Source of the DNA: an uncultured Clostridium sp.
GTDB lineage: Bacteria > Bacillota_A > Clostridia > Lachnospirales > Lachnospiraceae
Direction: 5' to 3'
Length of the DNA stretch: 11,420 bases
Assembly (NCBI GenBank): GCA_900556965.1
Contig: USQV01000013.1
Coordinates: forward strand, 1 to 11,420
Shown: in pieces, positions 1-8,114 of the stretch
Layout of the letters: each line of letters opens with the position of its first letter
Numbering within the stretch: the stretch's first letter is position 1
The notes under the pieces: generated by a model
Told to the model about the DNA's origin: nothing
The model's database searches: none
What the model saw: the letters and a program-made list of their open reading frames with translations, nothing else
Position numbers and translations under genes: made by a program

Positions 1-444
1 CATGCTGCTCATCAGAAATCTAGCATCACAGACACCGACCACGGCAGGATGTCCTCCGATCAATGCCTTTCCTGTGACGATGGCTTCATCCAGTCCGGTC
101 TTCTCTTTGGCGGCTGCAATCTTCTGCTCATAGCCCGGGAATTTCAACGGATTAAGGAAGCTCATTTTCTTATCCCATTCCTCAAATGAACCCGGATCTG
201 TTATCATTTCGATCCTGCGGTACGCATGAACGCGGAAATAACCTCCGCATTTCGGACATATATAATGATTTTCCCTTACGTCTTCCACATAAACGGGCTT
301 TCCGCATTTGTTGCATTTTCTCCACATTCCCTCCGGGATCCCGGGAGTTCCTTCTGCGGCCCTGCGCTTCTCTGTTTCTGTTTCCGATACTTTACGTTCC
401 ATGTTAATTTTTGTATATGTTTTTTTAAACATGTTCCTCAACAT
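1..444 (-). CDS. accD: Acetyl-CoA carboxylase carboxyltransferase beta subunit, N-terminal 148 codons (cut by window edge)
   Basis: AccD is the beta half of the carboxyltransferase that moves CO2 from biotinylated AccB onto acetyl-CoA to make malonyl-CoA. The reading frame stays open from 444 to the window edge, so only the N-terminal half is visible. It carries the AccD four-cysteine zinc finger (Cys44, Cys47, Cys63, Cys66, in CNKC and CPKC) followed by the family signature YFRVHAYRRIEMI and a stretch aligning with the family's 'GSFEEWD...NPLKFPGY' and 'GGHPAVVGV' segments. I chose the ATG at 444 because it gives the family-typical start MLRNMFKK and has AAGGAG at 458-463 upstream, although the spacing is long at 13 nt. 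An in-frame ATG at 402 is the alternative. The gene follows accC after 43 nt and is last in the visible operon; accA is expected beyond the left edge. Confidence 0.95.
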   Translation of the reverse strand, partial: MLRNMFKKTYTKINMERKVSETETEKRRAAEGTPGIPEGMWRKCNKCGKPVYVEDVRENHYICPKCGGYFRVHAYRRIEMITDPGSFEEWDKKMSFLNPLKFPGYEQKIAAAKEKTGLDEAIVTGKALIGGHPAVVGVCDARFLMSSM

Positions 445-487
445 ACGAATGCCGGCTCTCCTTTCTTCTTCCCGGATCCCGGTCTAT

Positions 488-1840
488 CTATCTGCAATAC
501 TGCGGAAAATGAACCGGAATAAAGTCCGTATCTACATTGCCATTTTCAAAATCTGCATCATTGATCAGCTCATACTGAAAATCAAGATTTGTTGTAACTC
601 CATCGATCACAAGTTCTCCGAGGGCGCTTCGCATTTTTGCGATGGCAGATTCCCGATCCTTGTCATGCACGATCAGCTTCAAAAGCATGGAATCGTAATT
701 CGGCGGGATTTTATAATTATTATACATTGCCGTATCTACGCGGACACCGCGTCCTCCCGGAAGATGAAGCTCCCGGATCGTTCCCGGACATGGCATAAAG
801 TTTTTCTCCGGATTTTCCGCGTTGATCCTGCATTCAATGGCATGACCGGATATCCGGATATCCTCCTGCCGTATATTCAAGGGCTGTCCGTCTGCGATAC
901 GGATCTGCTCCTTGATCAGATCCATTCCTGTAACTGCCTCCGTCACCGGATGCTCCACCTGGATCCTTGTATTCATTTCCATAAAATAAAACTCTTTATT
1001 CTTATCAAGAAGGAATTCTATCGTTCCCGCATTCTCATAGCCCACGGCACGGGCTGCACGAACGGCAACTTCCCCCATTCTGCTTCTCAGCTCATCGGAA
1101 ATCGCTGCCGACGGAGCCTCCTCCAGCACCTTCTGATGACGCCTCTGGATCGAGCAATCTCTCTCTCCTAAATGGATCACATTTCCATATCGGTCTGCAA
1201 GGATCTGAAATTCAATGTGCCTCGGATGCTCCACAAACCGTTCAATATACATGGTATTATCTGAAAATCCCTTGACGGATTCCATCTGTGCATTCTGAAA
1301 ATTAGACTCAAAATCTTCCTCGCTTTTTGAAACGCGCATCCCTTTGCCGCCTCCGCCGCTGGAGGCCTTGATCATGACCGGAAAACCGATCTCGCGGGCA
1401 GTCTTAAGCCCTTCCTCCACGGTATATACCGGCTCCCTGCTTCCGGGAACTACCGGTATTCCTGCATCGATCATCGTCCTTCTTGCCTCAGACTTGTTCC
1501 CCATCTTATGGATCACCGCTGCAGACGGGCCGATAAACCGAATATTACATTTCTCACAAAGCTCCGCAAATCTGGCATTTTCCGACAAAAATCCAAAACC
1601 CGGATGAATGGCGTCCGCTTTCATAACCACACAGGCTGTCAGAATCTGCTCCATATTCAGATAACTATCCGTAGATGGTGCAGGTCCTATACAGATAGCC
1701 TCGTCCGCGAGAAGTGTATGAAGCGCATCCCGGTCTGCTTCCGAGTAGACCGCTACTGTCTTGATCCCCATCTCACGGCAGGCCCGAATGATCCTTACCG
1801 CGATCTCGCCGCGATTTGCGATCAGAATTTTCTCAAACAT
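488..1840 (-). CDS. accC: Biotin carboxylase subunit of acetyl-CoA carboxylase
   Basis: AccC uses ATP and bicarbonate to carboxylate the biotin on AccB, the first half-reaction of malonyl-CoA synthesis. The product is 450 residues, the usual family length. It opens with the canonical MFEKILIANRGEIAVRII. An ATP-grasp fold follows, with Lys116 (MGNK), Lys158 (MIKAS), the glycine-rich ATP loop SGGGGKGM (161-168), HIEFQ at 208-212, Lys237 (HQK), and the catalytic run MNTRIQVEHPVTE (289-301) holding the Arg292 and Glu296 equivalents. Downstream sits the usual biotin carboxylase C-terminal domain (GHAIECRINAENP). The ATG at 1840 lies 12 nt after fabZ and is preceded by a GGTGAG-type ribosome site. 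The length and motifs fit the stand-alone subunit rather than a fused pyruvate or propionyl-CoA carboxylase, and the neighbours agree. Confidence 0.97.
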   Translation of the reverse strand: MFEKILIANRGEIAVRIIRACREMGIKTVAVYSEADRDALHTLLADEAICIGPAPSTDSYLNMEQILTACVVMKADAIHPGFGFLSENARFAELCEKCNIRFIGPSAAVIHKMGNKSEARRTMIDAGIPVVPGSREPVYTVEEGLKTAREIGFPVMIKASSGGGGKGMRVSKSEEDFESNFQNAQMESVKGFSDNTMYIERFVEHPRHIEFQILADRYGNVIHLGERDCSIQRRHQKVLEEAPSAAISDELRSRMGEVAVRAARAVGYENAGTIEFLLDKNKEFYFMEMNTRIQVEHPVTEAVTGMDLIKEQIRIADGQPLNIRQEDIRISGHAIECRINAENPEKNFMPCPGTIRELHLPGGRGVRVDTAMYNNYKIPPNYDSMLLKLIVHDKDRESAIAKMRSALGELVIDGVTTNLDFQYELINDADFENGNVDTDFIPVHFPQYCR

Positions 1841-1852
1841 TCTCTCACCAGC

Positions 1853-2275
1853 CTAACCAATCATAAATGTAAGCTCTGCCACAACTGCGACCTTTCCGTC
1901 GACCGTTGCCGTTGCTTTTCCGACTCCCATGGGCCCCTTTTTCTTTATGATCTCACATTCCAGACGAAGGGTGTCCCCTGGAACGACCTTCTTTTTAAAC
2001 TTCACATGATCCATGGCCCCAAAATATGCTGTTTTTCCCCGGTTCTCCTCCACACTGAGGATAGCTACTGCACCGGTCTGGGCAAGTGCCTCCACGATCA
2101 GTACACCCGGCATGACCGGCTCCCCCGGAAAATGTCCTGCAAACTGCGGCTCATTATATGTGACTGCCTTATATCCGACTGCACGGACTCCCGGCTCCAG
2201 TTCCTCGATACGATCAATGAGAAGAAACGGATGACGGTGCGGTATGATCTCCTGAATTTCTTTGATACCAAGCAT
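1853..2275 (-). CDS. fabZ: 3-hydroxyacyl-ACP dehydratase FabZ
   Basis: FabZ dehydrates 3-hydroxyacyl-ACP to trans-2-enoyl-ACP in each elongation cycle. The 140-residue product is a normal-length single hot-dog domain. It has the N-terminal [12 protein letters not shown] motif and the active-site segment [19 protein letters not shown], where His48 and Glu62 are the expected catalytic pair. Glu rather than Asp at the second position favours FabZ over FabA. The start ATG at 2275 is preceded by AAGGAG with 6-nt spacing, and the gene follows accB after 23 nt. It sits between two acetyl-CoA carboxylase genes, the order seen in streptococcal and clostridial fab clusters. Confidence 0.97.
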   Translation of the reverse strand: MLGIKEIQEIIPHRHPFLLIDRIEELEPGVRAVGYKAVTYNEPQFAGHFPGEPVMPGVLIVEALAQTGAVAILSVEENRGKTAYFGAMDHVKFKKKVVPGDTLRLECEIIKKKGPMGVGKATATVDGKVAVVAELTFMIG

Positions 2276-2298
2276 GGCTTACTCCTTCCCTGCTGCCT

Positions 2299-2763
2299 TT
2301 AACGGATCCGAAACAGCGGCTGTCCATATTCTACGGTCTCCTCGTTCTTTACAAGGATCGCCTCCACAACACCGTCGTAATCGCTTTCGATCTCATTCAT
2401 TAGCTTCATGGCTTCTACGATTCCTATTACCTGTCCCTTTTTAACATGATCTCCGACCTTTACATAATCATCGGCATCCGGAGCCGGGGACGAATAGAAG
2501 GTTCCGACGAGAGGACTCATAACGATCCGGTCTGAATGGACATTCTCCATGGCGGCCGCTTTCTCACTCACATTATTTTCTGCGGGAGATGCTTCCTCCG
2601 AGGTCAGAGAGACAGGGATTTCCTGTACTGCCATTTCTGTCTGCAGGACCGTCTTTTTCTCCCGCTTCATCGTGATCCGCGTATCGCCTTGTTCCAGCTC
2701 AAAACAGGTGAGACCGTTTTCTGAAACTGCCTTCATCAGTTCAATAATGTTCTTTATTTCCAT
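2299..2763 (-). CDS. accB: Biotin carboxyl carrier protein of acetyl-CoA carboxylase
   Basis: AccB is the small swinging-arm protein whose biotin carries the carboxyl group between AccC and AccD/AccA. The 154-residue product has three parts. The N-terminal helix (MEIKNIIELMKAVSENGLTC) is typical of bacterial BCCP. A flexible, Ala/Glu/Ser-rich linker covers roughly residues 45-78. The C-terminal biotinyl domain starts near MSPLVGTFY. The biotin acceptor is Lys120 in the invariant EAMKLMNE motif. The protein ends FRIR, a usual BCCP C-terminus. It follows fabF after 14 nt with GGAGAG upstream of the ATG. A biotin ligase (BirA) encoded elsewhere would be needed to activate it. Confidence 0.97.
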   Translation of the reverse strand: MEIKNIIELMKAVSENGLTCFELEQGDTRITMKREKKTVLQTEMAVQEIPVSLTSEEASPAENNVSEKAAAMENVHSDRIVMSPLVGTFYSSPAPDADDYVKVGDHVKKGQVIGIVEAMKLMNEIESDYDGVVEAILVKNEETVEYGQPLFRIR

Positions 2764-2777
2764 GGCATCTGCTCTCC

Positions 2778-4013
2778 TTATTCCTCAAATTTTCTGACGA
2801 TCAGGCTCGCATTATGTCCACCGAATCCCAGAGAATTGGAGATCGCACAGTTTACCTCCATGCTCACGCCATCTCCCTTTGTATAATCCAGATCGCATTC
2901 CGGATCATCCACCTTTAATCCGGCAGTTGCATGAATAAAGCCCTCCTCGATCGATTTTACACAGGCAATAAATTCCACACCGCCTGCCGCACCTAGCAGA
3001 TGCCCGATCATGGATTTCGTAGAGTTGACTTTAACCTTATAGGCATGATCTCCCAGTGCCAGCTTGATTGCTTTCGTCTCAAACAGATCGTTGTGATGTG
3101 TGGAGGTTCCGTGTGCATTTATATAATCGAGCTGCTCCGGCTTTATTCCGGCATCCTTCATGGCATATTCCATGGCCTTTGCCGCTCCGCTTCCGTCCTC
3201 CGCAGGGGACGTGATGTGGTAGGCATCGCTGGTTGCTCCATATCCGACAAGCTCCGCATAGATCTTTGCACCGCGCGCCTTTGCATGCTCAAGAGATTCC
3301 AGTACAACGACTCCGGCTCCCTCTCCCATAACAAATCCATTTCTCTCCGCATCAAACGGAATGGAGGCACGCATTGGATCCTCCGACGGTGAAAGTGCCG
3401 TCAGACTTGCAAAGCCTGCAACTCCGATAGGAGTGATACAGCTTTCTGCTCCGCCTGCGACCATTACCTCTGCTTCTCCGTGCTGGATCGTCCGCATGGC
3501 CTCTCCGATGGAATGAGTTCCCGATGCACATGCGGTCACTACATTGATGCTCTTTCCCTTAAGACCAAACTGTATGGAAACATTTCCTGCTGCCATGTTG
3601 CTGATCATAAGGGGCACCATAAGAGGATTAACTCTCCCCGGCCCTTTTTCCAAGAGCTTTTCGTACTCTTTTTCAATGACCTGAAGGCTTCCGATCCCGG
3701 AGCTGATACAGGTTCCGACACGGAATGGATCCTCTGCGGACATATCGATCCTTGCATCCTCCAGAGCCTGCTTCGCTGCAGCAACGGCAAACTGGGAAAA
3801 GCGCTCCATTCTCCTTGCCGCCTTGGAATCCATATATTTCTTTGCGTCAAAGTCCTTTACCTCGGCAGCCAGCTTTGCCTTATAGCCGTCGGTATCAAAA
3901 TATGTGATCGGCCCGATTCCGACCTTCTTTTCTTTTAAGCCGGTCCAGAATGCTTCCACGTCGTTTCCGACCGGAGTAATGGCTCCCATGCCTGTCACTA
4001 CAACTCTGTTCAT
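2778..4013 (-). CDS. fabF: Beta-ketoacyl-ACP synthase II (FabF)
   Basis: FabF condenses malonyl-ACP with the growing acyl chain. The 411-residue product has the full thiolase fold and the Cys-His-His triad: Cys162 in TACASGTHSIGEAMR, His301 in NAHGTSTHHND and His338 in STKSMIGHLLGAAGG (with Lys333). The N-terminus (MNRVVVTGMGAITPVG) is the classical FabF start, and the C-terminus (SNSLGFGGHNASLIVRK) is complete. The ATG at 4013 is preceded by GGAGGAG with a 9-nt spacer and lies 16 nt after fabG. It is the only elongating synthase in the window. Whether it also takes the FabB role in unsaturated fatty acid synthesis cannot be read from the sequence. Confidence 0.97.
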   Translation of the reverse strand: MNRVVVTGMGAITPVGNDVEAFWTGLKEKKVGIGPITYFDTDGYKAKLAAEVKDFDAKKYMDSKAARRMERFSQFAVAAAKQALEDARIDMSAEDPFRVGTCISSGIGSLQVIEKEYEKLLEKGPGRVNPLMVPLMISNMAAGNVSIQFGLKGKSINVVTACASGTHSIGEAMRTIQHGEAEVMVAGGAESCITPIGVAGFASLTALSPSEDPMRASIPFDAERNGFVMGEGAGVVVLESLEHAKARGAKIYAELVGYGATSDAYHITSPAEDGSGAAKAMEYAMKDAGIKPEQLDYINAHGTSTHHNDLFETKAIKLALGDHAYKVKVNSTKSMIGHLLGAAGGVEFIACVKSIEEGFIHATAGLKVDDPECDLDYTKGDGVSMEVNCAISNSLGFGGHNASLIVRKFEE

Positions 4014-4029
4014 TCTATTCTTCTCCTCC

Positions 4030-4773
4030 CTACATAGCCATTCCGCCGTCTACCTGAAGTACCTGTCCCGTAATATAGGAAGCGGAATCCGATGCCAGAA
4101 ATGCAACTGCCTCAGCAATATCCCTTGTTTCACCAAAACGCTTTAATGGGATCTGCTCACCCATCGACTGCTTTACGTCCTCAGAAAGCACATCCGTCAT
4201 CTCTGTCTTTATAAATCCGGGCGCCACACAATTTGATGTGATCCCACGGCTTCCCAGCTCTCTGGCAACCGATTTTGTCAGACCGATGATCCCGGCCTTT
4301 GACGCACAGTAATTCGCCTGTCCTGCATTTCCCATGACGCCGGACACAGAAGAAATATTGATGATACGTCCTCCGCGCTGCTTCAGCATCTGACGGGATG
4401 CATGACGGATACAGTTAAAGGCGCCCTTTAAATTTACTGCTATGACATCATCAAAGTCTGCCTCTGACATCTTCATAATCAGATTATCCCTTGTGATCCC
4501 TGCATTATTGACTAAGATATCCAATTTTCCATAGGACTTGATGACCTGATCGATCAGCTCCTTCGATCTGTCAAATTCTGCCACATTGCACCGGATCGCC
4601 TCTGCCTTTCCTCCGGCTTCTTTGATCTTATCAACGACTTCCTCAGCCTTTTCTTCCGAACCGTTATAATTTACGATAACCGTGGCTCCATATCCGGCCA
4701 GCGTCAAAGCGATCTCCCGTCCGATCCCGCGGCTGGCTCCGGTCACAAGGGCAACTTTTCCATTTAAATCCAT
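4030..4773 (-). CDS. fabG: 3-oxoacyl-ACP reductase FabG
   Basis: FabG performs the NADPH-dependent reduction of 3-ketoacyl-ACP to 3-hydroxyacyl-ACP. The 247-residue product is a classical short-chain dehydrogenase/reductase. It has the cofactor-binding TGASRGIG at residues 11-18, [10 protein letters not shown] near 87-96, and the catalytic residues Ser142, Tyr155 and Lys159 (YCASK) with the upstream Asn of the NNAG motif. The C-terminus ([12 protein letters not shown]) is typical of FabG. The ATG at 4773 lies 18 nt downstream of fabD with GGAG 10 nt upstream. Its place between fabD and fabF makes a fatty-acid role much more likely than that of a generic SDR. Confidence 0.97.
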   Translation of the reverse strand: MDLNGKVALVTGASRGIGREIALTLAGYGATVIVNYNGSEEKAEEVVDKIKEAGGKAEAIRCNVAEFDRSKELIDQVIKSYGKLDILVNNAGITRDNLIMKMSEADFDDVIAVNLKGAFNCIRHASRQMLKQRGGRIINISSVSGVMGNAGQANYCASKAGIIGLTKSVARELGSRGITSNCVAPGFIKTEMTDVLSEDVKQSMGEQIPLKRFGETRDIAEAVAFLASDSASYITGQVLQVDGGMAM

Positions 4774-4791
4774 AGCTTTCTCTCTCCAAAA

Positions 4792-5709
4792 TTATCCTAT
4801 AGCCTTTAGCTTCTCCAGATCACTCAATTTTTCCACATTAAGGATCTCCACATCTCTGCTTATTTTCTTCACAAAACCAGAAAGCGTCTTTCCCGGGCCG
4901 ATCTCCACGAAACGATCTACACCATCAGCGATCATATATTCCACACTCTGCTGCCATCTTACCGAGGAAGAAACCTGTTTTTCTAAGAGAGGCTTTATCT
5001 TGTCCTCCTCCGTCACATACTGTGCCGTCACATTCGCTGCGTATGGGATCTCCGGTCTTTTAAGCGTTACCTTTTCCAGAAACTCTCCCAGCTTTTTTCC
5101 TGCATCCGCAAGCAGATAGGAGTGGAACGGCCCGCTGACGTTAAGCGGGATCACCCGTTTTGCCCCGGCCTCCTTCAGTTTTTCCGATGCCATCAAAACT
5201 GCCTCCAGCTTGCCGGAAATTACGATCTGTCCGGGGCAGTTATAATTTGCCACCTGAACATTTTCAAGGTTATCCACAATCTTATTGATCTGATCGGCAT
5301 TCATCCCCAAAACTGCACTCATTCCACCGATTCCGGCCGGCACCGCCTCCTGCATAAGGATCCCTCTTTTCCTCACCGTGAGGATGGCGTCCTCCACAGA
5401 CATCGCGTTCGCCGCGATCAGAGAAGCATATTCCCCGAGGCTTAAGCCCGCCGTTACATCGGCATGATAACCATTTTCCTCCATCACCTTAAGGATCGCC
5501 GCACAGGTCGTTACCATTGCTGCCTGTGTATATTCCGTAATATCCAGCCGGTCATTCTTTTCAAAAACAAGCTCCGGCACGGAAAAGCCCAAAAGCTCGG
5601 ATGCCCGGTCAAAGATCCTTCTTCCTGTCCTTGTGTTTTCATAAAAATCCTGTCCCATGCCGCAGTATTGTGCGCCCTGTCCCGGAAAAATAAATGCTGT
5701 CTTTCCCAT
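4792..5709 (-). CDS. fabD: Malonyl-CoA:ACP acyltransferase FabD
   Basis: FabD moves malonate from CoA to the phosphopantetheine of AcpP, supplying the extender unit to FabH and FabF. The 305-residue product has the N-terminal oxyanion-hole motif FPGQGAQ, the nucleophile Ser90 in GLSLGEY, and the catalytic His196 in GPFHSYLL (commonly GPFHS-PLM in relatives, a small variation). Arg115, in the RKRG segment, is in the usual place for binding the malonyl carboxylate. The ATG at 5709 is only 3 nt after the fabK stop codon. Its ribosome site (GAGG, 6-nt spacing) lies inside the last codons of fabK, so the two genes are probably translationally coupled. Confidence 0.97.
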   Translation of the reverse strand: MGKTAFIFPGQGAQYCGMGQDFYENTRTGRRIFDRASELLGFSVPELVFEKNDRLDITEYTQAAMVTTCAAILKVMEENGYHADVTAGLSLGEYASLIAANAMSVEDAILTVRKRGILMQEAVPAGIGGMSAVLGMNADQINKIVDNLENVQVANYNCPGQIVISGKLEAVLMASEKLKEAGAKRVIPLNVSGPFHSYLLADAGKKLGEFLEKVTLKRPEIPYAANVTAQYVTEEDKIKPLLEKQVSSSVRWQQSVEYMIADGVDRFVEIGPGKTLSGFVKKISRDVEILNVEKLSDLEKLKAIG

Positions 5710-5712
5710 TTC

Positions 5713-6636
5713 TTACCTCATAAGCAGCTTTTCTGCCTGCTCCATCATTTCATCGATCATCTCTTTGCAGGTCTGTTCCTTTTTCACCATACCTGCGATT
5801 TGTCCTGCCATTACTACGCCGTTTGTGATATCGCCGTCCATCACGGCCTTTCTTAATCCACCCAGAGTCAGATATTCCAGCTCCTCAAAGCTCTTTCCTT
5901 CCTCCTCCAGTTCGATATACTGCCTTGTCATCTGATTTCTCAGACAGCGTACCGGGTGTCCGTGGCTTCTTCCTGTCACAGTAGAATCAATGTCCTTTGC
6001 CTTGATCACTCTCTGCTTATAATTCTCGTGAACGATCGATTCCTTTGAAACAACAAACCGGGTACCCATCTGCACCGCCTCTGCTCCCAGCATAAACGCT
6101 GCCGCGATCCCGCGTCCGTCTGCGATCCCGCCTGCTGCGATCACCGGGATATTTACTGCATCTGCGACCTGAGGCACCAGTGTCATTGTCGTTGCCTCAC
6201 CGATATGGCCTCCGGATTCTGTTCCCTCTGCCACCACGGCATCTGCGCCGCCCTGCTCCATAAGTCTGGCAAGAGCCACGGAAGCAACGACCGGAATTAC
6301 TTTTATGCCGGCAGCCTTCCACATTTTCATATATTTTCCGGGATTTCCGGCTCCGGTCGTCACCACCTTAACGCCTTCCTCCACAATCACTCTGGCTACA
6401 TCATCCGCATAAGGGCTCATCAGCATGACGTTTACTCCAAAGGGCTTATTGGTAAGCTCCCTTGCTTTTCTTATCTCCTCGCGGACTACTTCCCCCGGTG
6501 CATTGGCTCCGCCGATCAACCCCAGACCACCTGCGTTTGAAACAGCCGCTGCCAGATTGTGCTCTGCAACCCAGGCCATTCCGCCCTGAATGATCGGATA
6601 CTCGATTCCCAACATTTCTGTAATTCTAGTCTTCAT
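5713..6636 (-). CDS. fabK: Enoyl-ACP reductase II, FMN-dependent (FabK)
   Basis: FabK completes each cycle by reducing trans-2-enoyl-ACP with NAD(P)H through bound FMN. The 307-residue product is a TIM barrel of the nitronate monooxygenase/FabK family. Visible features are IEYPIIQGGMAWV at the N-terminus, NAGGLGLIGG (34-43), the His144 region EGTESGGHIGEATT that matches the catalytic histidine of pneumococcal FabK, and the FMN-phosphate site AAGGIADGRGIAAAFMLGAEAVQMGTRF (given here as family knowledge). Operon position separates it from a true nitronate monooxygenase. FabK enzymes are insensitive to triclosan, unlike FabI, and no fabI is present in the window. The ATG at 6636 follows acpP by 61 nt, the longest gap in the operon, and has only a weak purine-rich ribosome site. 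Confidence 0.95.
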   Translation of the reverse strand: MKTRITEMLGIEYPIIQGGMAWVAEHNLAAAVSNAGGLGLIGGANAPGEVVREEIRKARELTNKPFGVNVMLMSPYADDVARVIVEEGVKVVTTGAGNPGKYMKMWKAAGIKVIPVVASVALARLMEQGGADAVVAEGTESGGHIGEATTMTLVPQVADAVNIPVIAAGGIADGRGIAAAFMLGAEAVQMGTRFVVSKESIVHENYKQRVIKAKDIDSTVTGRSHGHPVRCLRNQMTRQYIELEEEGKSFEELEYLTLGGLRKAVMDGDITNGVVMAGQIAGMVKKEQTCKEMIDEMMEQAEKLLMR

Positions 6637-6697
6637 ACTCCACTGCTCTTTCTTCCAGATAATTTTCGTGCAGATGCTAAGGATTTCTTTATTTCTC

Positions 6698-6931
6698 CTA
6701 CTCCTCTACACCCTTGCTCTTTAAATATTTCATTACATCACCAACAGTTGCCAGCTTCTGCAGATCATCGGCCGGAATCTCCACGGAATATTCATCCTCA
6801 AGGGCCATAACCAGTTCAAAAAGATCAAGAGAATCTGCTCCTAGATCATCCTTAAAGGAAGATTCCTCTGTGATCGTGTCCGCATCGATACTCAATTGGT
6901 CTGCAATTAATTCCTTCATTTTCTCTAACAT
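6698..6931 (-). CDS. acpP: Acyl carrier protein
   Basis: AcpP is the 77-residue acidic four-helix carrier that holds the growing acyl chain on 4'-phosphopantetheine. The prosthetic group attaches at Ser34 in the invariant GADSLDLFEL motif. The second conserved helix region (ALEDEYSVEIPADD) and the C-terminal VGDVMKYLKSKG are as expected. The ATG at 6931 has a strong AAAAGGAGA site with 8-nt spacing, the best in the operon, consistent with the high amounts of ACP cells need. It lies 36 nt after fabH. The gap is AT-rich (TTTATATAA) and might hold an internal promoter, but no convincing -35 was found. Confidence 0.97.
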   Translation of the reverse strand: MLEKMKELIADQLSIDADTITEESSFKDDLGADSLDLFELVMALEDEYSVEIPADDLQKLATVGDVMKYLKSKGVEE

Positions 6932-6967
6932 AGTTTTTATCTCCTTTTTATATAAATATCTAATTTA

Positions 6968-7930
6968 CTACCATTCCATCAAGACGGCTCCCCAGGTCAT
7001 TCCTGCTCCGAATCCGGATATTATGATCTTATCTCCCGGAGCTAACATATCCTTTTTGAGCATGTCATCCAGCAAAAGCGGTATGGATGCGGTCGATGTA
7101 TTTCCGTATTTTCCTATGGTCATCGGAAACTTTTCGATCGGCTCCTTTAATCTCCTTGCCACTGCCTCGATAATTCGTTCATTGGCCTGATGGAGTACAT
7201 AATAGCGGATGTCTTTTCCGGACAGCCCGTTCCTCTTTAAGAGGATATCCACACTCTCCGGTACTTTTTTTACCGCAAATCGGAATACCTCCTGTCCATC
7301 CATCGTCATAAAGCCCGAAACCGGCTTTTTACCGATCAGAAAATTTCCCATGGTTCTCGACTCACACTGCAGGGCATCCCCTTTTGTTCCGTCCGATCCC
7401 ATGAGCATATCCATCACTCCGGTATCTGAAGCCTTCAATACGGCAGCACCGGCCCCGTCTCCGAACAGAACACAAGTAGAACGATCGCTCCAGTCGACCA
7501 CCTTGCTGACCGTCTCGGATCCGATGATCAATGCGGTCTTATATATCCCGGCTTTAAAGAAGCCCTCCACAATATTCATCGCAAAAATAAAACCTGAGCA
7601 GGCTGCTGAAATATCAAAGGCCGCTGCATTTTTTGCTCCGAGCATTGCCTGCACATAACAGGCATCGCCGGGGAAGTTCCGATCCGGCGTTGATGTACCC
7701 AGAATGATCAGGTCGAGCTCCTCCGGCTTTACCCCTGCATTTTCAAGGGCACACGCGGCTGCCTTTGCCGCCAAATGCCTGGTTCCCTCTCCGGTAGAGA
7801 TCCTTCTCTCCCGGATACCTGTCCGTTCTGTGATCCACTGATCGTTCGTATCCACGATCTTCGCGAGATCATGATTGGTAACTACTGTTTCCGGCACATA
7901 AATGCCAATTCCTGCAATTCTGGATGTCAT
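6968..7930 (-). CDS. fabH: Beta-ketoacyl-ACP synthase III (FabH), first gene of the fab operon
   Basis: FabH starts chain synthesis by condensing an acyl-CoA primer with malonyl-ACP. The 320-residue product has the full Cys-His-Asn triad: Cys111 in DISAACSGF, His247 in YYVLHQANERI and Asn277 in GKYGNTSTAS. WITERTGIRERR near residue 32 is the conserved CoA/ACP contact region. Primer preference (acetyl versus branched-chain) cannot be judged by eye. The ATG at 7930 is preceded by AGGGAATAATT, a modest ribosome site, and by an untranslated leader of about 65 nt that carries a FabT-like palindrome. It is the promoter-proximal gene. In many Firmicutes a MarR-family regulator gene sits just upstream, but here there is none. 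Confidence 0.97.
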   Translation of the reverse strand: MTSRIAGIGIYVPETVVTNHDLAKIVDTNDQWITERTGIRERRISTGEGTRHLAAKAAACALENAGVKPEELDLIILGTSTPDRNFPGDACYVQAMLGAKNAAAFDISAACSGFIFAMNIVEGFFKAGIYKTALIIGSETVSKVVDWSDRSTCVLFGDGAGAAVLKASDTGVMDMLMGSDGTKGDALQCESRTMGNFLIGKKPVSGFMTMDGQEVFRFAVKKVPESVDILLKRNGLSGKDIRYYVLHQANERIIEAVARRLKEPIEKFPMTIGKYGNTSTASIPLLLDDMLKKDMLAPGDKIIISGFGAGMTWGAVLMEW

Positions 7931-7969
7931 AATTATTCCCTGTATCTGTCTCTGATTTAATTTTTAATT

Positions 7970-7992
7970 TCAAATATTTTGATATTCAAAAT
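7970..7992. promoter_or_regulatory. FabT/MarR-like palindromic operator in the fabH leader
   Basis: The 17-bp sequence ATTTTGATATTCAAAAT (7976-7992) is a perfect inverted repeat with 7-nt arms and a 3-nt centre. It overlaps a second repeat, TCAAA-TAT-TTTGA (7970-7982), so three half-sites lie in register at 8-nt intervals. From memory, the published FabT operator is close to ANTTTGATTATCAAATT, which this resembles strongly. It lies 12-34 bp downstream of the -10 box, so a bound repressor would block transcription start or early elongation. The regulator is inferred; no fabT is in the window. Confidence 0.6.
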
Positions 7993-8003
7993 TATTAATT
8001 AAC

Positions 8004-8032
8004 ATACTACTTCTTAAAAATGGTTTTGTCAA
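8004..8032 (-). promoter_or_regulatory. Sigma-A promoter of the fab operon
   Basis: On the minus strand TTGACA (8027-8032) and TAGTAT (8004-8009) are separated by exactly 17 bp. The -35 is a perfect match and the -10 has four of six consensus bases. Transcription would start near 7997 and give a leader of about 65 nt before fabH. No other comparably good promoter was seen upstream of the later operon genes, so this one probably serves all ten. Confidence 0.8.
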
Positions 8033-8046
8033 GAAGTTTTTACGAT

Positions 8047-8086
8047 CCTGTGCATCTACTGCAAAATAGAAGTTACTATACACAGG
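8047..8086. repeat. Short imperfect inverted repeat
   Basis: CCTGTGCAT (8047-8055) and ATACACAGG (8078-8086) are complementary at 8 of 9 positions across a 22-nt loop. It sits just upstream of the fab -35 box and ahead of the decayed ORF. It could be a regulatory site, an RNA hairpin or the end of a degraded mobile element; the sequence does not decide between these. Confidence 0.35.
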
Positions 8087-8114
8087 CAATGTCATTTACT
8101 TAGGAAGGTAATTC

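Noticed and set aside
308..1171. Long plus-strand open frame of 287 codons opposite accC
   Set aside because: It lies antisense to accC, whose protein is complete and matches its family throughout. The opposite frame shows Cys/His/Ile-rich shadow composition and no recognisable motif.
1508..2302. Plus-strand open frame of 264 codons opposite accC and fabZ
   Set aside because: It is antisense to two well-supported genes, crosses their boundary, has odd composition and lacks a ribosome site.
6637..6697. Second FabT site or internal promoter between acpP and fabK, as in pneumococcus
   Set aside because: The 61-nt gap contains no TTTGA/TCAAA palindrome and no convincing -35/-10 pair.
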